Shown here piece by piece: positions 24,801 to 32,970 of a DNA stretch of 64,000 nt. Source of the DNA: Streptomyces spongiicola (GTDB taxonomy: Bacteria > Actinomycetota > Actinomycetes > Streptomycetales > Streptomycetaceae); assembly GCF_003122365.1 (NCBI RefSeq), contig NZ_CP029254.1, forward strand, positions 5,520,001 through 5,584,000, written 5' to 3'. A model generated the notes under the pieces. It saw only the letters and a list, made by a program, of their open reading frames with translations. It ran no database searches and was not told the origin of the DNA. Within the stretch, counting starts at the first letter, position 1. Every line of letters starts with the position of its first letter. The position numbers were made by a program, and so were the translations under genes.

Positions 24801-26499
24801 CCATCTCCTCGTCGAGTTCGCCGACCCGGCCGCCGCCCTTCCGGGGGTCCGCACCGGCCAGGAAGACGCCGAACAGCCCGCGGTCCGGGATCGTGCCGCC
24901 CGAGGTGACCGCGAGCCGCTGGGCGCCGGGGCGCCCCGTGACCGTCCCGGCGACCCGGTCCCACACCACCCGCGGGCGCAGCTCGGCGAAGGCGTCGGAC
25001 GGGTACCGGCCCGCCAGCATGTCCAGCACGGCCGTGAACGCCGACTCGGGGAGCGAGGCGAAGGGCGCGGCGCGGCGCACGACCGCCAGCAGGTCGTCGA
25101 ACTGCCAGGTGTCGAGGGCGACCATGGCGACGAGCTGCTGGGCCAGCACGTCCAGCGGATTGGCGGGGACACGGAGTGATTCGATCGAGCCGGTGCGCAT
25201 CCGCTCGGTGACGACGGCCGCCTGGACCAGATCCCCCCGGTACTTGGGGAACACGACACCCGTGGACACCGCGCCCACCTGGTGTCCGGCGCGGCCGACG
25301 CGCTGCAGGCCGGAGGCGACCGACGGCGGGGACTCGACCTGGACGACCAGGTCCACCGCGCCCATGTCGATGCCCAGCTCCAGACTGGACGTCGCGACGA
25401 CGGCGGGCAGCCTGCCCGCCTTCAGGTCCTCCTCGACGAGAGCGCGCTGCTCCTTGGAGACGGAGCCGTGGTGCGCGCGGGCGAGCAGCGGGGGCGCGCC
25501 CCGCGCCGCCCCGGACTGAGCCATGACCTCCGCGGGTGGGGCGCCGTCGGGAAGGGGCTCCCCCACGGCGCGCTCGTAGGCGATCTCGTTGAGCCGGTTG
25601 CAGAGCCGCTCCGCGAGACGGCGGGAGTTCGCGAAGACGATCGTCGAGCGGTGGGCCTGCACCAGATCGGCGATGCGCTCCTCCACCTGCGGCCAGATCG
25701 ACGGCTTCTCGCCGGCGCCGTCCGGCTCGGAGGCCGGAGAGCCCCCGAGCTCGCCCATGTCCTCGACCGGGACGACGACGGAGAGGTCGAACTCCTTGCC
25801 GGAGGGCGGCTGGACGACCTCCGCCCGCCGCCCCGGCGACAGGTAGCGCGCCACCTCGTCCACCGGCCGGACGGTCGCCGAGAGGCCGATCCTGCGGGCC
25901 GGCCGGGGCAGCAGCTCGTCCAGCCGCTCGAGGGACAGCGCCAGGTGTGCGCCGCGCTTGGTGCCCGCGACCGCGTGCACCTCGTCGACGATCACCGTCT
26001 CGACGCCGCCCAGCGCCTCGCGGGCGGACGAGGTGAGCATCAGGAACAGCGACTCGGGAGTGGTGATCAGGATGTCGGGCGGACGAGTCGCCAGCGCCCG
26101 CCGCTCGGCCGCGGGGGTGTCCCCGGACCGGATGCCGACGCGCACCTCGGGCTCCGGCAGTCCGAGCCGCACCGCCTCCTGCCGGATACCGGTCAGCGGG
26201 CTGCGGAGATTGCGCTCCACGTCGACCGCGAGGGCCTTCAGCGGCGACACGTACAGCACCCGGCAGCGCTTCCCGGTCTCCGCCGGGGGCGGGGCGGACG
26301 TCAGGCCGTCGAGGGCGGCCAAAAACGCGGCGAGCGTCTTCCCGGAGCCGGTCGGGGCGACGACCAGCACGTCGGAGCCGCGGCCGATCGCCCGCCAGGC
26401 GCCCTCCTGGGCCGCGGTGGGCGCGCTGAAGGCCCCGGTGAACCAGCCGCGGGTCGCGGGGGCGAAGGTGTCGAGTGCACTGCCGACCATGACACCCAT
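21868..26499 (-). CDS. lhr: Lhr-type large superfamily 2 DNA helicase
   Basis: 1543 aa. The helicase core has Walker A APTGSGKT (about 49-55), DEVH box (VDEVHAVAGTKRG, about 170), motif III-like SATVRP, and motif VI QRVGRAGHQ. It continues through winged-helix and Lhr-core domains into a long Lhr C-terminal region, so it is the long Lhr form. Lhr is an ATP-dependent 3'-to-5' translocase/helicase that prefers RNA:DNA hybrids and is linked to actinobacterial DNA repair. ATG at 26499 is chosen; ATG 26490 and TTG 26520 are possible. Divergent from the AraC gene, 47 bp between starts. Its pairing with nei suggests a shared repair role. Confidence 0.92.
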   Translation of the reverse strand: MGVMVGSALDTFAPATRGWFTGAFSAPTAAQEGAWRAIGRGSDVLVVAPTGSGKTLAAFLAALDGLTSAPPPAETGKRCRVLYVSPLKALAVDVERNLRSPLTGIRQEAVRLGLPEPEVRVGIRSGDTPAAERRALATRPPDILITTPESLFLMLTSSAREALGGVETVIVDEVHAVAGTKRGAHLALSLERLDELLPRPARRIGLSATVRPVDEVARYLSPGRRAEVVQPPSGKEFDLSVVVPVEDMGELGGSPASEPDGAGEKPSIWPQVEERIADLVQAHRSTIVFANSRRLAERLCNRLNEIAYERAVGEPLPDGAPPAEVMAQSGAARGAPPLLARAHHGSVSKEQRALVEEDLKAGRLPAVVATSSLELGIDMGAVDLVVQVESPPSVASGLQRVGRAGHQVGAVSTGVVFPKYRGDLVQAAVVTERMRTGSIESLRVPANPLDVLAQQLVAMVALDTWQFDDLLAVVRRAAPFASLPESAFTAVLDMLAGRYPSDAFAELRPRVVWDRVAGTVTGRPGAQRLAVTSGGTIPDRGLFGVFLAGADPRKGGGRVGELDEEMVYESRVGDVFTLGTTSWRIEDITRDRVLVSPAPGVPGRLPFWKGDQLGRPLELGRAVGAFLREIGSLSEEDARLRLMTAGLDGWAAGNVLSYLDEQRRACGHVPDDRTIVVERFRDELGDWRVVVHSPFGAQVHAPWALALGARLSERYGVDAQVMHADDGIVLRLPDADLMGLDLLDQDPVHLDTSYDGDQAPVGAGDTLFDKGEIGQIVTDQVGGSALFASRFRECAARALLLPRRNPGKRTPLWQQRQRAAQLLQVASEFGSFPIVLEAVRECLQDVFDVPGLEELMGDIESRRVRLVEVTTPEPSPFARSLLFGYVAQFLYEGDSPLAERRAAALSLDSRLLAELLGQAELRELLDADVLGGLERELQWLTDDRRVKDVEGVADLLRVLGPLTTGELTERGADPGWPEELAGTRRAIRVRIAGAEHWAAVEDAGRLRDALGTALPVGVPEAFTEPVKDPLGDLLARFARTHGPFTSSQAAARFGLGAAVTDGALQRLAAAGRVVQGEFHPSGIGQEWCDAAVLRRLRRRSLAALREELEPVPPAALAAFLPQWQHVGGGSLRGIDGLARAVEQLQGAPVPASALEKLILPSRVAGYAPGMLDELTTTGEVVWAGAGALPGKDGWVSLYHADAAPLLLPRPHPLELTALHESVLRTLAGGYGLFFRHIADQVRATTHPEITDPQLADALWELAWSGRLTNDTLAPLRSLLGSGRTAGSTAHRARRTVPRGRYGSLTAAARTASRNGPPTVSGRWSLPPAHEPDPTHRAHALARTLLDRHGVVTRGAVAAEGVEGGFSATYRVLSAFEDSGQARRGYVVEGLGAAQFAMDGAVDRLRAAAGARERAGGPTAARALVLAAADPANAYGAALSWPEPPVGASHKPGRKAGSLVVLVDGELTLYLERGGKTLLSWPSEPDDPALRAAAGALAEAGAAGMLGTITIERINSSAALTSPLSPLLEESGFHATPRGLRIRA

Positions 26500-26534
26500 C
26501 GTGCACCGCCCCACTGACAAGCGCCCGGACCTGC

Positions 26535-26540
26535 GAGAAT
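26535..26540 (+). promoter_or_regulatory. -10 element of the AraC-family gene
   Basis: GAGAAT ends 6 nt before the ATG at 26547, and no Shine-Dalgarno sequence is present, so a leaderless transcript is likely. Confidence 0.55.
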
Positions 26541-26546
26541 ATCGAC

Positions 26547-27380
26547 ATGGCGGAGGGCGAGTGGGCGCGGTACTGGCAGCACGAGCGGCTTCCGGGGATC
26601 GACCTGCTCCGGGCCCGTTACGTGCGGCACACGTTCCCCCGCCACAGCCACGAGGGCTATGTCTTCGGGACGATCACGCACGGCCTCGAGGACGTCGGGC
26701 TGCCGGGCGGTGTCGTGCACGCCGGGCCGGGCACGGTCGTGATGATCAATCCAGAGGTTCCGCACACCGCCCGCGCCGGGGTCGCGGAGGGCTGGGTGTA
26801 CTCGACGCTCTACCCGTCGTCCCGGGTGGTGGCCGAGATAGCGGCGGAGACCACGACGATCAGGGGAACCGCCGGCTTCGCGGAGACCGCCGTGGCCGAC
26901 CGGCATGCGGCCCTGATGATCCACGAGGTGCACCGCGCGGCCGAGGAGGGCAACGCGCTCGCCGCCGACAGCGTGCTGCGGATCATGGTGGCGCGGCTGC
27001 TGCGGAACCACGGGAGCAGCCTCCCGGCGCGCGAACCGCTCACGGCGGGCGCGCGTGACGCGGAGCGCGCCCGGGCGGTGCTGGAGGAGCGGATGGCGGC
27101 CCCGCCCACCCTCCAGGCTCTCGCCGCGGAACTCGCCACCAGCCCGTTCGCCCTGCTGCGGGCCTTCCGTGACCGCTACGGGATGCCTCCGCACACCTGG
27201 CTCACCGACGCCCGCGTCCGCCGGGCCCGGAGCCTGCTGGACGTGGGCGCGGCCCCGGCGCAGGCGGCCGCCGCGGTCGGATTCACCGATCAGCCGCACC
27301 TGAACCGGCACTTCACGCGGATCGTGGGGGTGCCCCCGGGGGCCTACCGGCGGGGACGGGGAGTCGGCGATCCGCTGTGA
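26547..27380 (+). CDS. AraC-family transcriptional regulator
   Basis: 277 aa. N-terminal cupin-like sensing domain (about 10-150) with the HSHEGY and PxxPHT motifs of AraC ligand pockets; C-terminal double helix-turn-helix (about 175-272) ending VGFTDQPHLNRHFTRIVGVPPGAYR. It is followed by an AzlC/AzlD exporter pair in the same direction after about 150 bp, a common pairing, so it probably regulates that exporter. The ligand is unknown; branched-chain or other amino acids are plausible from AzlCD biology. Confidence 0.88.
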   Translation: MAEGEWARYWQHERLPGIDLLRARYVRHTFPRHSHEGYVFGTITHGLEDVGLPGGVVHAGPGTVVMINPEVPHTARAGVAEGWVYSTLYPSSRVVAEIAAETTTIRGTAGFAETAVADRHAALMIHEVHRAAEEGNALAADSVLRIMVARLLRNHGSSLPAREPLTAGARDAERARAVLEERMAAPPTLQALAAELATSPFALLRAFRDRYGMPPHTWLTDARVRRARSLLDVGAAPAQAAAAVGFTDQPHLNRHFTRIVGVPPGAYRRGRGVGDPL

Positions 27381-27516
27381 GGCCCCCGCCCCCCGGCAGG
27401 GCGGGCGGCGGCCGGGGAAGCGGCGAGGCGGGGAAGCGGCGAAGCGGGTGTGCCGGGGCGGGATGAGGCGACGCATGCGTGCAAGAACGTACAAGACCGC
27501 GAAGTATCCGGTCCCG

Positions 27517-27522
27517 TACCGT
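27517..27522 (+). promoter_or_regulatory. -10 element of azlC
   Basis: TACCGT ends 7 nt before the preferred GTG start at 27530. This supports that start over the upstream in-frame candidate at 27479. Confidence 0.5.
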
Positions 27523-27529
27523 CCATGGC

Positions 27530-28309
27530 GTGCCAGAACAGACAGCATCAGCAGCAATACCCGTCGACGTCGAACGGCGCACCCCGGCCGAGCCGGCGGG
27601 TGCGACCGCCGGCGTACCGGTGAAAGCCGACTCCGCAGTGGTCCGGGACGCCCTCGGGGTGGGCGTCGCCGTCGGCCTGTCCGGCTTCGCCTTCGGTGTG
27701 ACCGCCGCGGGCGCCGGGCTCGACGTCCTGCAGATCTGCGCCCTCAGCCTGCTCGTATTCACCGGTGCGTCGCAGTTCGCACTGGTCGGGGCACTGGCCG
27801 CGGGCGGCAACCCGTTCACCGCCGCCGCCGGCGCCTTCTTCCTCGGTACCCGCAACGCCTTCTACGGTCTGCGGCTCTCCCAGCTCCTCGCCGTGCGCCG
27901 GGCCGTGCGGCCCCTCGCGGCCCACTGGGTCATCGACGAGACCACCGCGGTGGCCCTGGCCCAGCCCACCCGCAGGGCCGCCCGCATCGGCTTCACCGTC
28001 ACCGGGCTCACCCTCTATCTGCTGTGGAACCTCACCACGCTGCTCGGGGCGCTCGGCGCCGAGGCCGTCGGCGACACGAACGCCTGGGGACTGGACGCGG
28101 CCGGGCCGGCCGTCTTCCTGGCACTGCTGGCGCCCATGCTGCGCACGACGACCGATCGGGTGGTCGCGGGTATCGCGGTCCTCCTAGGGCTGGGGCTGCT
28201 GCCGGTGCTGCCCGCCGGAGTGCCGGTACTGGTCGCGGCACTCGCGGCGCCCGCCGTCCTCTGGTGGCAGGGGCGGATGGCCGGCAGGCGGACGGGAGCC
28301 GACCGTTGA
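27530..28309 (+). CDS. azlC: AzlC-family branched-chain amino acid exporter, large subunit
   Basis: 259 aa with about six membrane helices after a cytoplasmic N-tail of about 40 residues. Family motifs LSLLVFTGASQFALVG and FLGTRNAFYGLRLS are clear. AzlC works with AzlD to export branched-chain amino acids and analogues. GTG at 27530 is chosen because a TACCGT -10 sits 7 nt upstream; an in-frame start at 27479 would add 17 Arg-rich residues. The stop overlaps azlD (TTGA), so the subunits are translationally coupled. Confidence 0.87.
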   Translation: MPEQTASAAIPVDVERRTPAEPAGATAGVPVKADSAVVRDALGVGVAVGLSGFAFGVTAAGAGLDVLQICALSLLVFTGASQFALVGALAAGGNPFTAAAGAFFLGTRNAFYGLRLSQLLAVRRAVRPLAAHWVIDETTAVALAQPTRRAARIGFTVTGLTLYLLWNLTTLLGALGAEAVGDTNAWGLDAAGPAVFLALLAPMLRTTTDRVVAGIAVLLGLGLLPVLPAGVPVLVAALAAPAVLWWQGRMAGRRTGADR

Positions 28310-28614
28310 ACGTCTGGATCGCCATCGGAGTGACCGCCGCCGCCTGCTACCTGGTCAAACTGGCCGGTTTGCTGGTACCGGCCGGCGCGCTGGAGCGCCC
28401 GCTCGTCAGGCGGCTCGCCGCCCTGCTCCCGGTCGCGCTGCTGGCAGCGCTCACCGCCCAGCAGTCGTTCAGCACGGGCGGCGCACTGGTGCTGGACGCC
28501 CGCGCCGCGGGGCTGGCCGCCGCGGCGGCGGCGCTGGTCCTGCGGGCGCCGTTCCTCGTCGTGGTCGCCGCCGCCGTGGCCGTCACCGCGGCGGCGAGGG
28601 CCCTCGGGGCCTGA
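28306..28614 (+). CDS. azlD: AzlD-family exporter, small subunit
   Basis: 102 aa, three to four hydrophobic helices, starting MNVWIAIGVTAAACYLVKLAG, typical of AzlD. TTG start overlapping the azlC stop. It pairs with AzlC in the membrane. Nothing unusual beyond the rare TTG start. Confidence 0.86.
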   Translation: MNVWIAIGVTAAACYLVKLAGLLVPAGALERPLVRRLAALLPVALLAALTAQQSFSTGGALVLDARAAGLAAAAAALVLRAPFLVVVAAAVAVTAAARALGA

Positions 28615-28786
28615 GCCGGCCAGCCGTCCGGCGGAGCCGCGGCAGGGGAGAGGGCCGAAGGCGACCGGTGCCGGTGCCGCCCGACGGCAGGACGCCGCGT
28701 GTCCGCAGCAGGGCGTCAGCACGGTCGACGCGGGCGCGGCGGCTCTCGCCAGGACGCCGTATGCGCCCCCGCAGGCCGCGTGCCCC

Positions 28787-29692
28787 TCAGCGGAGCACGC
28801 GCCCGTGCGCCCGCAGTGTGCGCAGCGCCTCGACCGTCACCACCGGACGCCACTCCGGGGCGGTGCTCGGCGCCCACTGGCGCCAGCGGACCGGCCAGCC
28901 ACCGTCCTCCTGCTGCTCACGGGCGAGGTGGTCGAGCGACCGCTCCATCTCCTCGTCGGTGAACCAGAGCCGTGCCAGCGAGTCGGGTACGCGTGCGTAG
29001 TCGTGCGGATAGTGGTACTCGCCCGGGGCGTAGCCCGCGGCGACCGGGTAGTCGTCCGAACGGGCGGGGTCGAGCACCACGAGCCGCTGCTCGCGCACCA
29101 GCCGGCCGAGCCGGTCCCCGGCCTCCTCGGCACGCGACCTGTCCGGGACCCCGTCCAGGAAGGCGACCGCCGCCTGGATCTCGTACGGGTGCGACTTCCG
29201 CAGCCCCTCCACGGCCGCCCAGCAGAAGTCGGTCGCGCGGAACAGCCACGCGTGCCACACCCGGTTGCGGTGCAGCAGCCCCACCACGGGCCCCGTGGCC
29301 AGCAGCTCACCGGGCGGATCGGCCACGACCGGGATGAACGGCGCCGTGGGATACCCGCGCTGCGAGGGATGGACCAGGGGCAGGGCGCCGTCCCGGGTGG
29401 CCGCGTGCGTGAGGTAGCGGCAGATCCGCTCCGCACGCAGCCCGCCGCAGCGCCCGATCGAGTCCAGCACGCGCAGGGCGTGCGCGGTGTGCAGCGGCTG
29501 GCTCCCGGGGCCGCGGAGATCGGGCTCCAGGGCGTGTCCGTAGCCGCCGTCCTCGTTGAGGTACGCGGTCAGCGCGGCCTCGACCGGCTCGGCCGCCGCC
29601 CCCAGGAAGTGATACGCGAACCGCCGCTGTTCGAGTACACGGGCCGTGAGCCAGACGAAGTGCTCGGCGCGTGCCAGAGGTGTTCCAGCCAT
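28787..29692 (-). CDS. Conserved protein with terpene-cyclase/prenyltransferase-like toroid fold
   Basis: 301 aa, mostly alpha-helical, soluble. QW-like repeats typical of the (alpha/alpha)6 toroid are visible: NEDGGYGHALEPDL (about 47-60) and QEDGGWPVRWRQW (about 262-274). No DXDD cyclase motif or zinc-ligand set was found, so a catalytic role is not supported. Related actinobacterial proteins are annotated only as hypothetical or prenyltransferase-like. Divergent from DUF3046, 79 bp between starts, with its own -35/-10. Confidence 0.65.
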   Translation of the reverse strand: MAGTPLARAEHFVWLTARVLEQRRFAYHFLGAAAEPVEAALTAYLNEDGGYGHALEPDLRGPGSQPLHTAHALRVLDSIGRCGGLRAERICRYLTHAATRDGALPLVHPSQRGYPTAPFIPVVADPPGELLATGPVVGLLHRNRVWHAWLFRATDFCWAAVEGLRKSHPYEIQAAVAFLDGVPDRSRAEEAGDRLGRLVREQRLVVLDPARSDDYPVAAGYAPGEYHYPHDYARVPDSLARLWFTDEEMERSLDHLAREQQEDGGWPVRWRQWAPSTAPEWRPVVTVEALRTLRAHGRVLR

Positions 29693-29698
29693 GCTCCG

Positions 29699-29726
29699 AC
29701 GGTAGAGGCGAACGGGCTTCGCACAA
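29699..29726 (-). promoter_or_regulatory. Promoter of the toroid-protein gene
   Basis: On the minus strand TTGTGC (29721-29726) and TACCGT (29699-29704) are 16 nt apart, and the hexamer ends 6 nt before the ATG at 29692. A leaderless start is likely. Confidence 0.55.
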
Positions 29727-29759
29727 GACCGGCGGACAGGTCTGCACTCTCAGGGGACG

Positions 29760-29765
29760 GATAAT
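29760..29765 (+). promoter_or_regulatory. -10 element of the DUF3046 gene
   Basis: GATAAT ends 6 nt before the ATG at 29772 with no Shine-Dalgarno sequence. One of the best -10 matches in the window. Confidence 0.6.
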
Positions 29766-29771
29766 GGTGTC

Positions 29772-29966
29772 ATGCGGTTGACGATTTTCTGGGAGCGGAT
29801 GGAAGAGCACTTCGGCGCGGCCTACGCCGACTCCTTCGCACGCGACCATGTGATGACGGAACTCGGAGGCCGGACGGTGTACGAGGCGCTGGCGGCCGGC
29901 TGGGAGACGAAGGACGTCTGGCGCGGGGTGTGCGCGGCGGTCGGCATCCCCGCGGACAGGCGCTGA
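29772..29966 (+). CDS. DUF3046 family small protein
   Basis: 64 aa, starting MRLTIFWERMEEHFG and containing DHVMTELGGRTVYEALAAGW. This is the DUF3046 family, a short actinobacterial protein commonly encoded beside recA (Rv2738c in M. tuberculosis). Function unknown; the pattern of aromatic and acidic residues suggests a small helical domain. Leaderless promoter upstream. Confidence 0.85.
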   Translation: MRLTIFWERMEEHFGAAYADSFARDHVMTELGGRTVYEALAAGWETKDVWRGVCAAVGIPADRR

Positions 29967-30175
29967 CCCGGGAGCCTCGCCATCGCCCCTGTCCCGTGCT
30001 GCCTGTCCGGTGCTGTCTGTCCGGTGTCCCCCGCCCGCGTTCCCCGTCGGGTGTTCCCCGTCCGCGTCCCGTATCCGGGGTGCCCGCCCCGGGGTCGTGA
30101 GGTCCGCGGCATGACGGGACGGTCCATGGCCGGGGCTCTGTCCACAGGCCCGTGCCGGGTGTCGCCCCGGTAGGC

Positions 30176-30181
30176 GAGACT
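30176..30181 (+). promoter_or_regulatory. -10 element of the AI-2E family gene
   Basis: GAGACT ends 6 nt before the GTG at 30188; no Shine-Dalgarno sequence. The same hexamer at the same spacing precedes miaA. Confidence 0.5.
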
Positions 30182-30187
30182 TGCTCC

Positions 30188-31528
30188 GTGGCAGCGAACG
30201 ACGGGACCACCCAGGACGAGAACCGCCCGACCTCCCGGTACGCGGAGGCCGGGCGGCCCGACGACGACACCGGGAGCGGCGCGGCAGGTGCCCCGGCCCG
30301 GGTGACCGTCCCCCCGCCCGCAGCCGCGCCCGGCGCAGACGGCCGGACCGGCGGGACCGCCGGCGCGGCGGCCGCACCGAGCCGGATGCCGCGCTGGCTG
30401 CCCCGCGCGATGGTGCTGGCACTGACGCTCTACGGTTGCTTCCAGCTCGGCAGCTGGGCCCTCCACCAGCTGATCGGTCTGCTGATCAACGTACTGATCG
30501 CGTTCTTCCTGGCGCTCGCGATCGAGCCCGCCGTGGGCCGGATGGCGGCCCGCGGCGTCCGCCGCGGCATCGCCACGTTCCTCGTCTTCATCGCGGTGCT
30601 GGCCGCGAGTGTGGGCTTCGTCGTGGCGCTCGGCTCGATGCTGGCCGGTCAGATCGTCGAGATGGTCGAGGACTTCCCCGAGTACCTGGACCAGGTGATC
30701 AACTGGATCAACAAGACCTTCCACAGCGAGCTGTCCAGGGTCGCGATCCAGGACAGCCTGCTGCGTTCCGACTGGCTGCAGAAGTACGTGCAGAACAGCG
30801 CGACCGGTGTGCTCGACGTCTCCGCGACGGTGCTCGGCGGTCTGTTCAGGCTGCTGACGATCTTCCTCTTCTCCTTCTACTTCGCGGCGGACGGGCCGAG
30901 GCTGCGGCGCGCGCTGTGCTCGGTGCTGCCTCCGTCGAAGCAGGCCGAGGTGCTGAGGGCCTGGGAGATCGCCGTCGACAAGACGGGCGGATACCTGTAC
31001 TCGCGCGGGCTGATGGCGCTGATCTCGGGGTTCGCACACTATGTGCTGCTGGCGATGCTGGATGTGCCGTACGCCCCGGCGCTGGCCATGTGGGTGGGGC
31101 TGGTGTCGCAGTTCATCCCGACCATCGGCACCTATCTCGCGGGGGCCCTGCCGATGCTCATCGCCTTCACGATCAACCCCTGGTACGCGCTGTGGGTGCT
31201 GGGTTTCGTGCTGATCTACCAGCAGTTCGAGAACTATGTGCTGCAGCCGAAGCTCACCGCCCGGACCGTGGACATCCATCCGGCGGTGGCGTTCGGCTCG
31301 GTCATCGCCGGCACCGCGCTGCTGGGTGCCGTCGGCGCGCTGATCGCGATCCCGGCCGTCGCCACGCTCCAGGCCTTCCTCGGTGCCTATGTGAAGCGCT
31401 ACACCGTGACGGAGGACCCGCGGGTCCACGGGCACCGGAGGCACGGCGAGGTGGTGCTGGCCCGGGTCCAGCGGGCCCTGCGCAGCAGGAAGGACGGGGC
31501 GGCGGCCGACGGGGAGAGCGGCGGCTGA
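30188..31528 (+). CDS. AI-2E family (PerM-type) membrane transporter
   Basis: 446 aa. A Pro/Ala/Gly-rich cytoplasmic N-tail (about 1-75) precedes about eight membrane helices, with the family's long helical stretch between helices 3 and 4 (MVEDFPEYLDQVINWINKTF). The conserved C-terminal motif QQFENYVLQPKLTARTVDIHP is intact. Members export small molecules or act in ion homeostasis; true autoinducer-2 export is shown for only a few, so the substrate is open. GTG chosen from the GAGACT-N6-GTG arrangement. It sits between DUF3046 and recA as in related genomes. Confidence 0.82.
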   Translation: MAANDGTTQDENRPTSRYAEAGRPDDDTGSGAAGAPARVTVPPPAAAPGADGRTGGTAGAAAAPSRMPRWLPRAMVLALTLYGCFQLGSWALHQLIGLLINVLIAFFLALAIEPAVGRMAARGVRRGIATFLVFIAVLAASVGFVVALGSMLAGQIVEMVEDFPEYLDQVINWINKTFHSELSRVAIQDSLLRSDWLQKYVQNSATGVLDVSATVLGGLFRLLTIFLFSFYFAADGPRLRRALCSVLPPSKQAEVLRAWEIAVDKTGGYLYSRGLMALISGFAHYVLLAMLDVPYAPALAMWVGLVSQFIPTIGTYLAGALPMLIAFTINPWYALWVLGFVLIYQQFENYVLQPKLTARTVDIHPAVAFGSVIAGTALLGAVGALIAIPAVATLQAFLGAYVKRYTVTEDPRVHGHRRHGEVVLARVQRALRSRKDGAAADGESGG

Positions 31529-31664
31529 GAGCCCTCTCGGGGGCCGCGGCCTCCCCGGTGGCACCCTCCCGCGGTGTCGCGGCGGTCGCCCCGGCGGTCG
31601 CCGCCGCAGTTCGCCGCGGCAGCCGGGCAGGGCGCGGCACACGAGGCACGGTGCCGGGACGCGC

Positions 31665-31693
31665 TTGACACCAAAATCGAACATCTATTCTGA
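31665..31693 (+). promoter_or_regulatory. recA promoter 1 with LexA (SOS) box
   Basis: -35 TTGACA (31665-31670) and -10 TATTCT (31686-31691), 15 nt apart. TCGAACATCTATTCTG (31678-31693) overlaps the -10 and matches the actinobacterial SOS box (TCGAAC-N4-GTTCGA) well in the left half and partly in the right. LexA bound here would block RNA polymerase, giving RecA/LexA-dependent induction. Confidence 0.8.
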
Positions 31694-31762
31694 TGGGGGT
31701 CCGGCCTCGGGGTCCCGGGGTTCTCGCCGGGTTGTCCACAGGCCGGAGGACGTCGGGGCGCA

Positions 31763-31785
31763 TTGTCAGTGGCAGGGGATAGCGT
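31763..31785 (+). promoter_or_regulatory. recA promoter 2, LexA-independent RecA-NDp type
   Basis: TTGTCAGTGGC (31763-31773), six nt, then TAGCGT (31780-31785). This fits the RecA-NDp consensus TTGTCAGTGGC-N6-TAGggT described in mycobacteria, which drives DNA-damage induction independent of LexA and depends on ClgR/PafBC-type activators. It ends 43 nt before the recA ATG. Confidence 0.82.
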
Positions 31786-31828
31786 CTTGGACGTGAAGCG
31801 ATCGACTCAAGCAAACCGGGTGGAACCC

Positions 31829-32962
31829 ATGGCAGGAACCGACCGTGAGAAGGCGCTCGACGCCGCGCTCGCGCAGATTGAACGACAGTTCGGCAAGGGC
31901 GCCGTGATGCGCATGGGCGAGCGGTCGAAGGAGCCCATCGAGGTCATCCCGACCGGCTCGACGGCGCTCGACGTCGCGCTGGGCGTCGGTGGCCTGCCGC
32001 GAGGCCGTGTCGTGGAGATCTACGGCCCGGAGTCCTCCGGCAAGACGACCCTGACCCTGCACGCCGTCGCCAACGCGCAGAAGGCGGGCGGCCAGGTCGC
32101 CTTCGTCGACGCGGAGCACGCCCTCGACCCCGAGTACGCGAAGAAGCTCGGCGTCGACATCGACAACCTCATCCTGTCCCAGCCGGACAACGGTGAGCAG
32201 GCGCTCGAGATCGTCGACATGCTGGTCCGCTCCGGCGCGCTCGACCTGATCGTCATCGACTCCGTCGCGGCGCTCGTACCGCGAGCGGAGATCGAGGGCG
32301 AGATGGGCGACTCCCACGTGGGGCTGCAGGCCCGGCTCATGAGCCAGGCCCTGCGGAAGATCACCAGCGCGCTCAACCAGTCCAAGACCACCGCGATCTT
32401 CATCAACCAGCTCCGCGAGAAGATCGGCGTGATGTTCGGCTCGCCGGAGACCACCACCGGTGGCCGCGCCCTGAAGTTCTACGCCTCGGTGCGCATCGAC
32501 ATCCGCCGCATCGAGACCCTGAAGGACGGCACCGAGGCCGTCGGCAACCGCACCCGCTGCAAGGTCGTCAAGAACAAGGTCGCGCCGCCCTTCAAGCAGG
32601 CCGAGTTCGACATCCTCTACGGCCAGGGCATCAGCCGTGAGGGCGGTCTGATCGACATGGGCGTGGAGCACGGTTTCGTGCGCAAGGCCGGTGCCTGGTA
32701 CACCTACGAGGGCGACCAGCTCGGTCAGGGCAAGGAGAACGCGCGCAACTTCCTGAAGGACAACCCCGACCTGGCCAACGAGATCGAGAAGAAGATCAAG
32801 GAGAAGCTGGGCGTGGGAGTGAGCAGCACCGAGGCCCCGGCGGCCGAGCCCGGTGCGGACACGGCAGGCATCGCGCCCGCCGAAGCTCCCGCCAAGCCGG
32901 TGCCCGCGACCGCAGCGAAGACGGCGAGGGCCACCAAGACGGCTGCGGCGGCCAAGGGCTGA
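31829..32962 (+). CDS. recA: Recombinase RecA
   Basis: 377 aa. Walker A GPESSGKT (66-73), Walker B LIVIDSVAALVP, and the loop-2 region with TTTGGRALKFYASVR are intact. The core is of normal length, followed by a longer Ala/Lys/Pro-rich C-terminal tail (about 330-377) as in Streptomyces. ATG at 31829 chosen: GGTGGAA lies just upstream and MAGTDREKALDAALAQIERQ is the family start; an upstream in-frame GTG at 31764 overlaps promoter 2. RecA catalyses strand exchange and LexA cleavage. Two damage-responsive promoters lie upstream. Confidence 0.97.
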   Translation: MAGTDREKALDAALAQIERQFGKGAVMRMGERSKEPIEVIPTGSTALDVALGVGGLPRGRVVEIYGPESSGKTTLTLHAVANAQKAGGQVAFVDAEHALDPEYAKKLGVDIDNLILSQPDNGEQALEIVDMLVRSGALDLIVIDSVAALVPRAEIEGEMGDSHVGLQARLMSQALRKITSALNQSKTTAIFINQLREKIGVMFGSPETTTGGRALKFYASVRIDIRRIETLKDGTEAVGNRTRCKVVKNKVAPPFKQAEFDILYGQGISREGGLIDMGVEHGFVRKAGAWYTYEGDQLGQGKENARNFLKDNPDLANEIEKKIKEKLGVGVSSTEAPAAEPGADTAGIAPAEAPAKPVPATAAKTARATKTAAAAKG

Positions 32963-32970
32963 CCGGCACC

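Noticed and set aside
29706..29720. Possible SOS box (GCGAACGGGCTTCGC) near DUF3046
   Set aside because: The half-sites are GAAC and CTTC with a 3-nt gap, not GAAC-N4-GTTC. The palindrome lies within the minus-strand promoter spacer and is not a credible LexA site.
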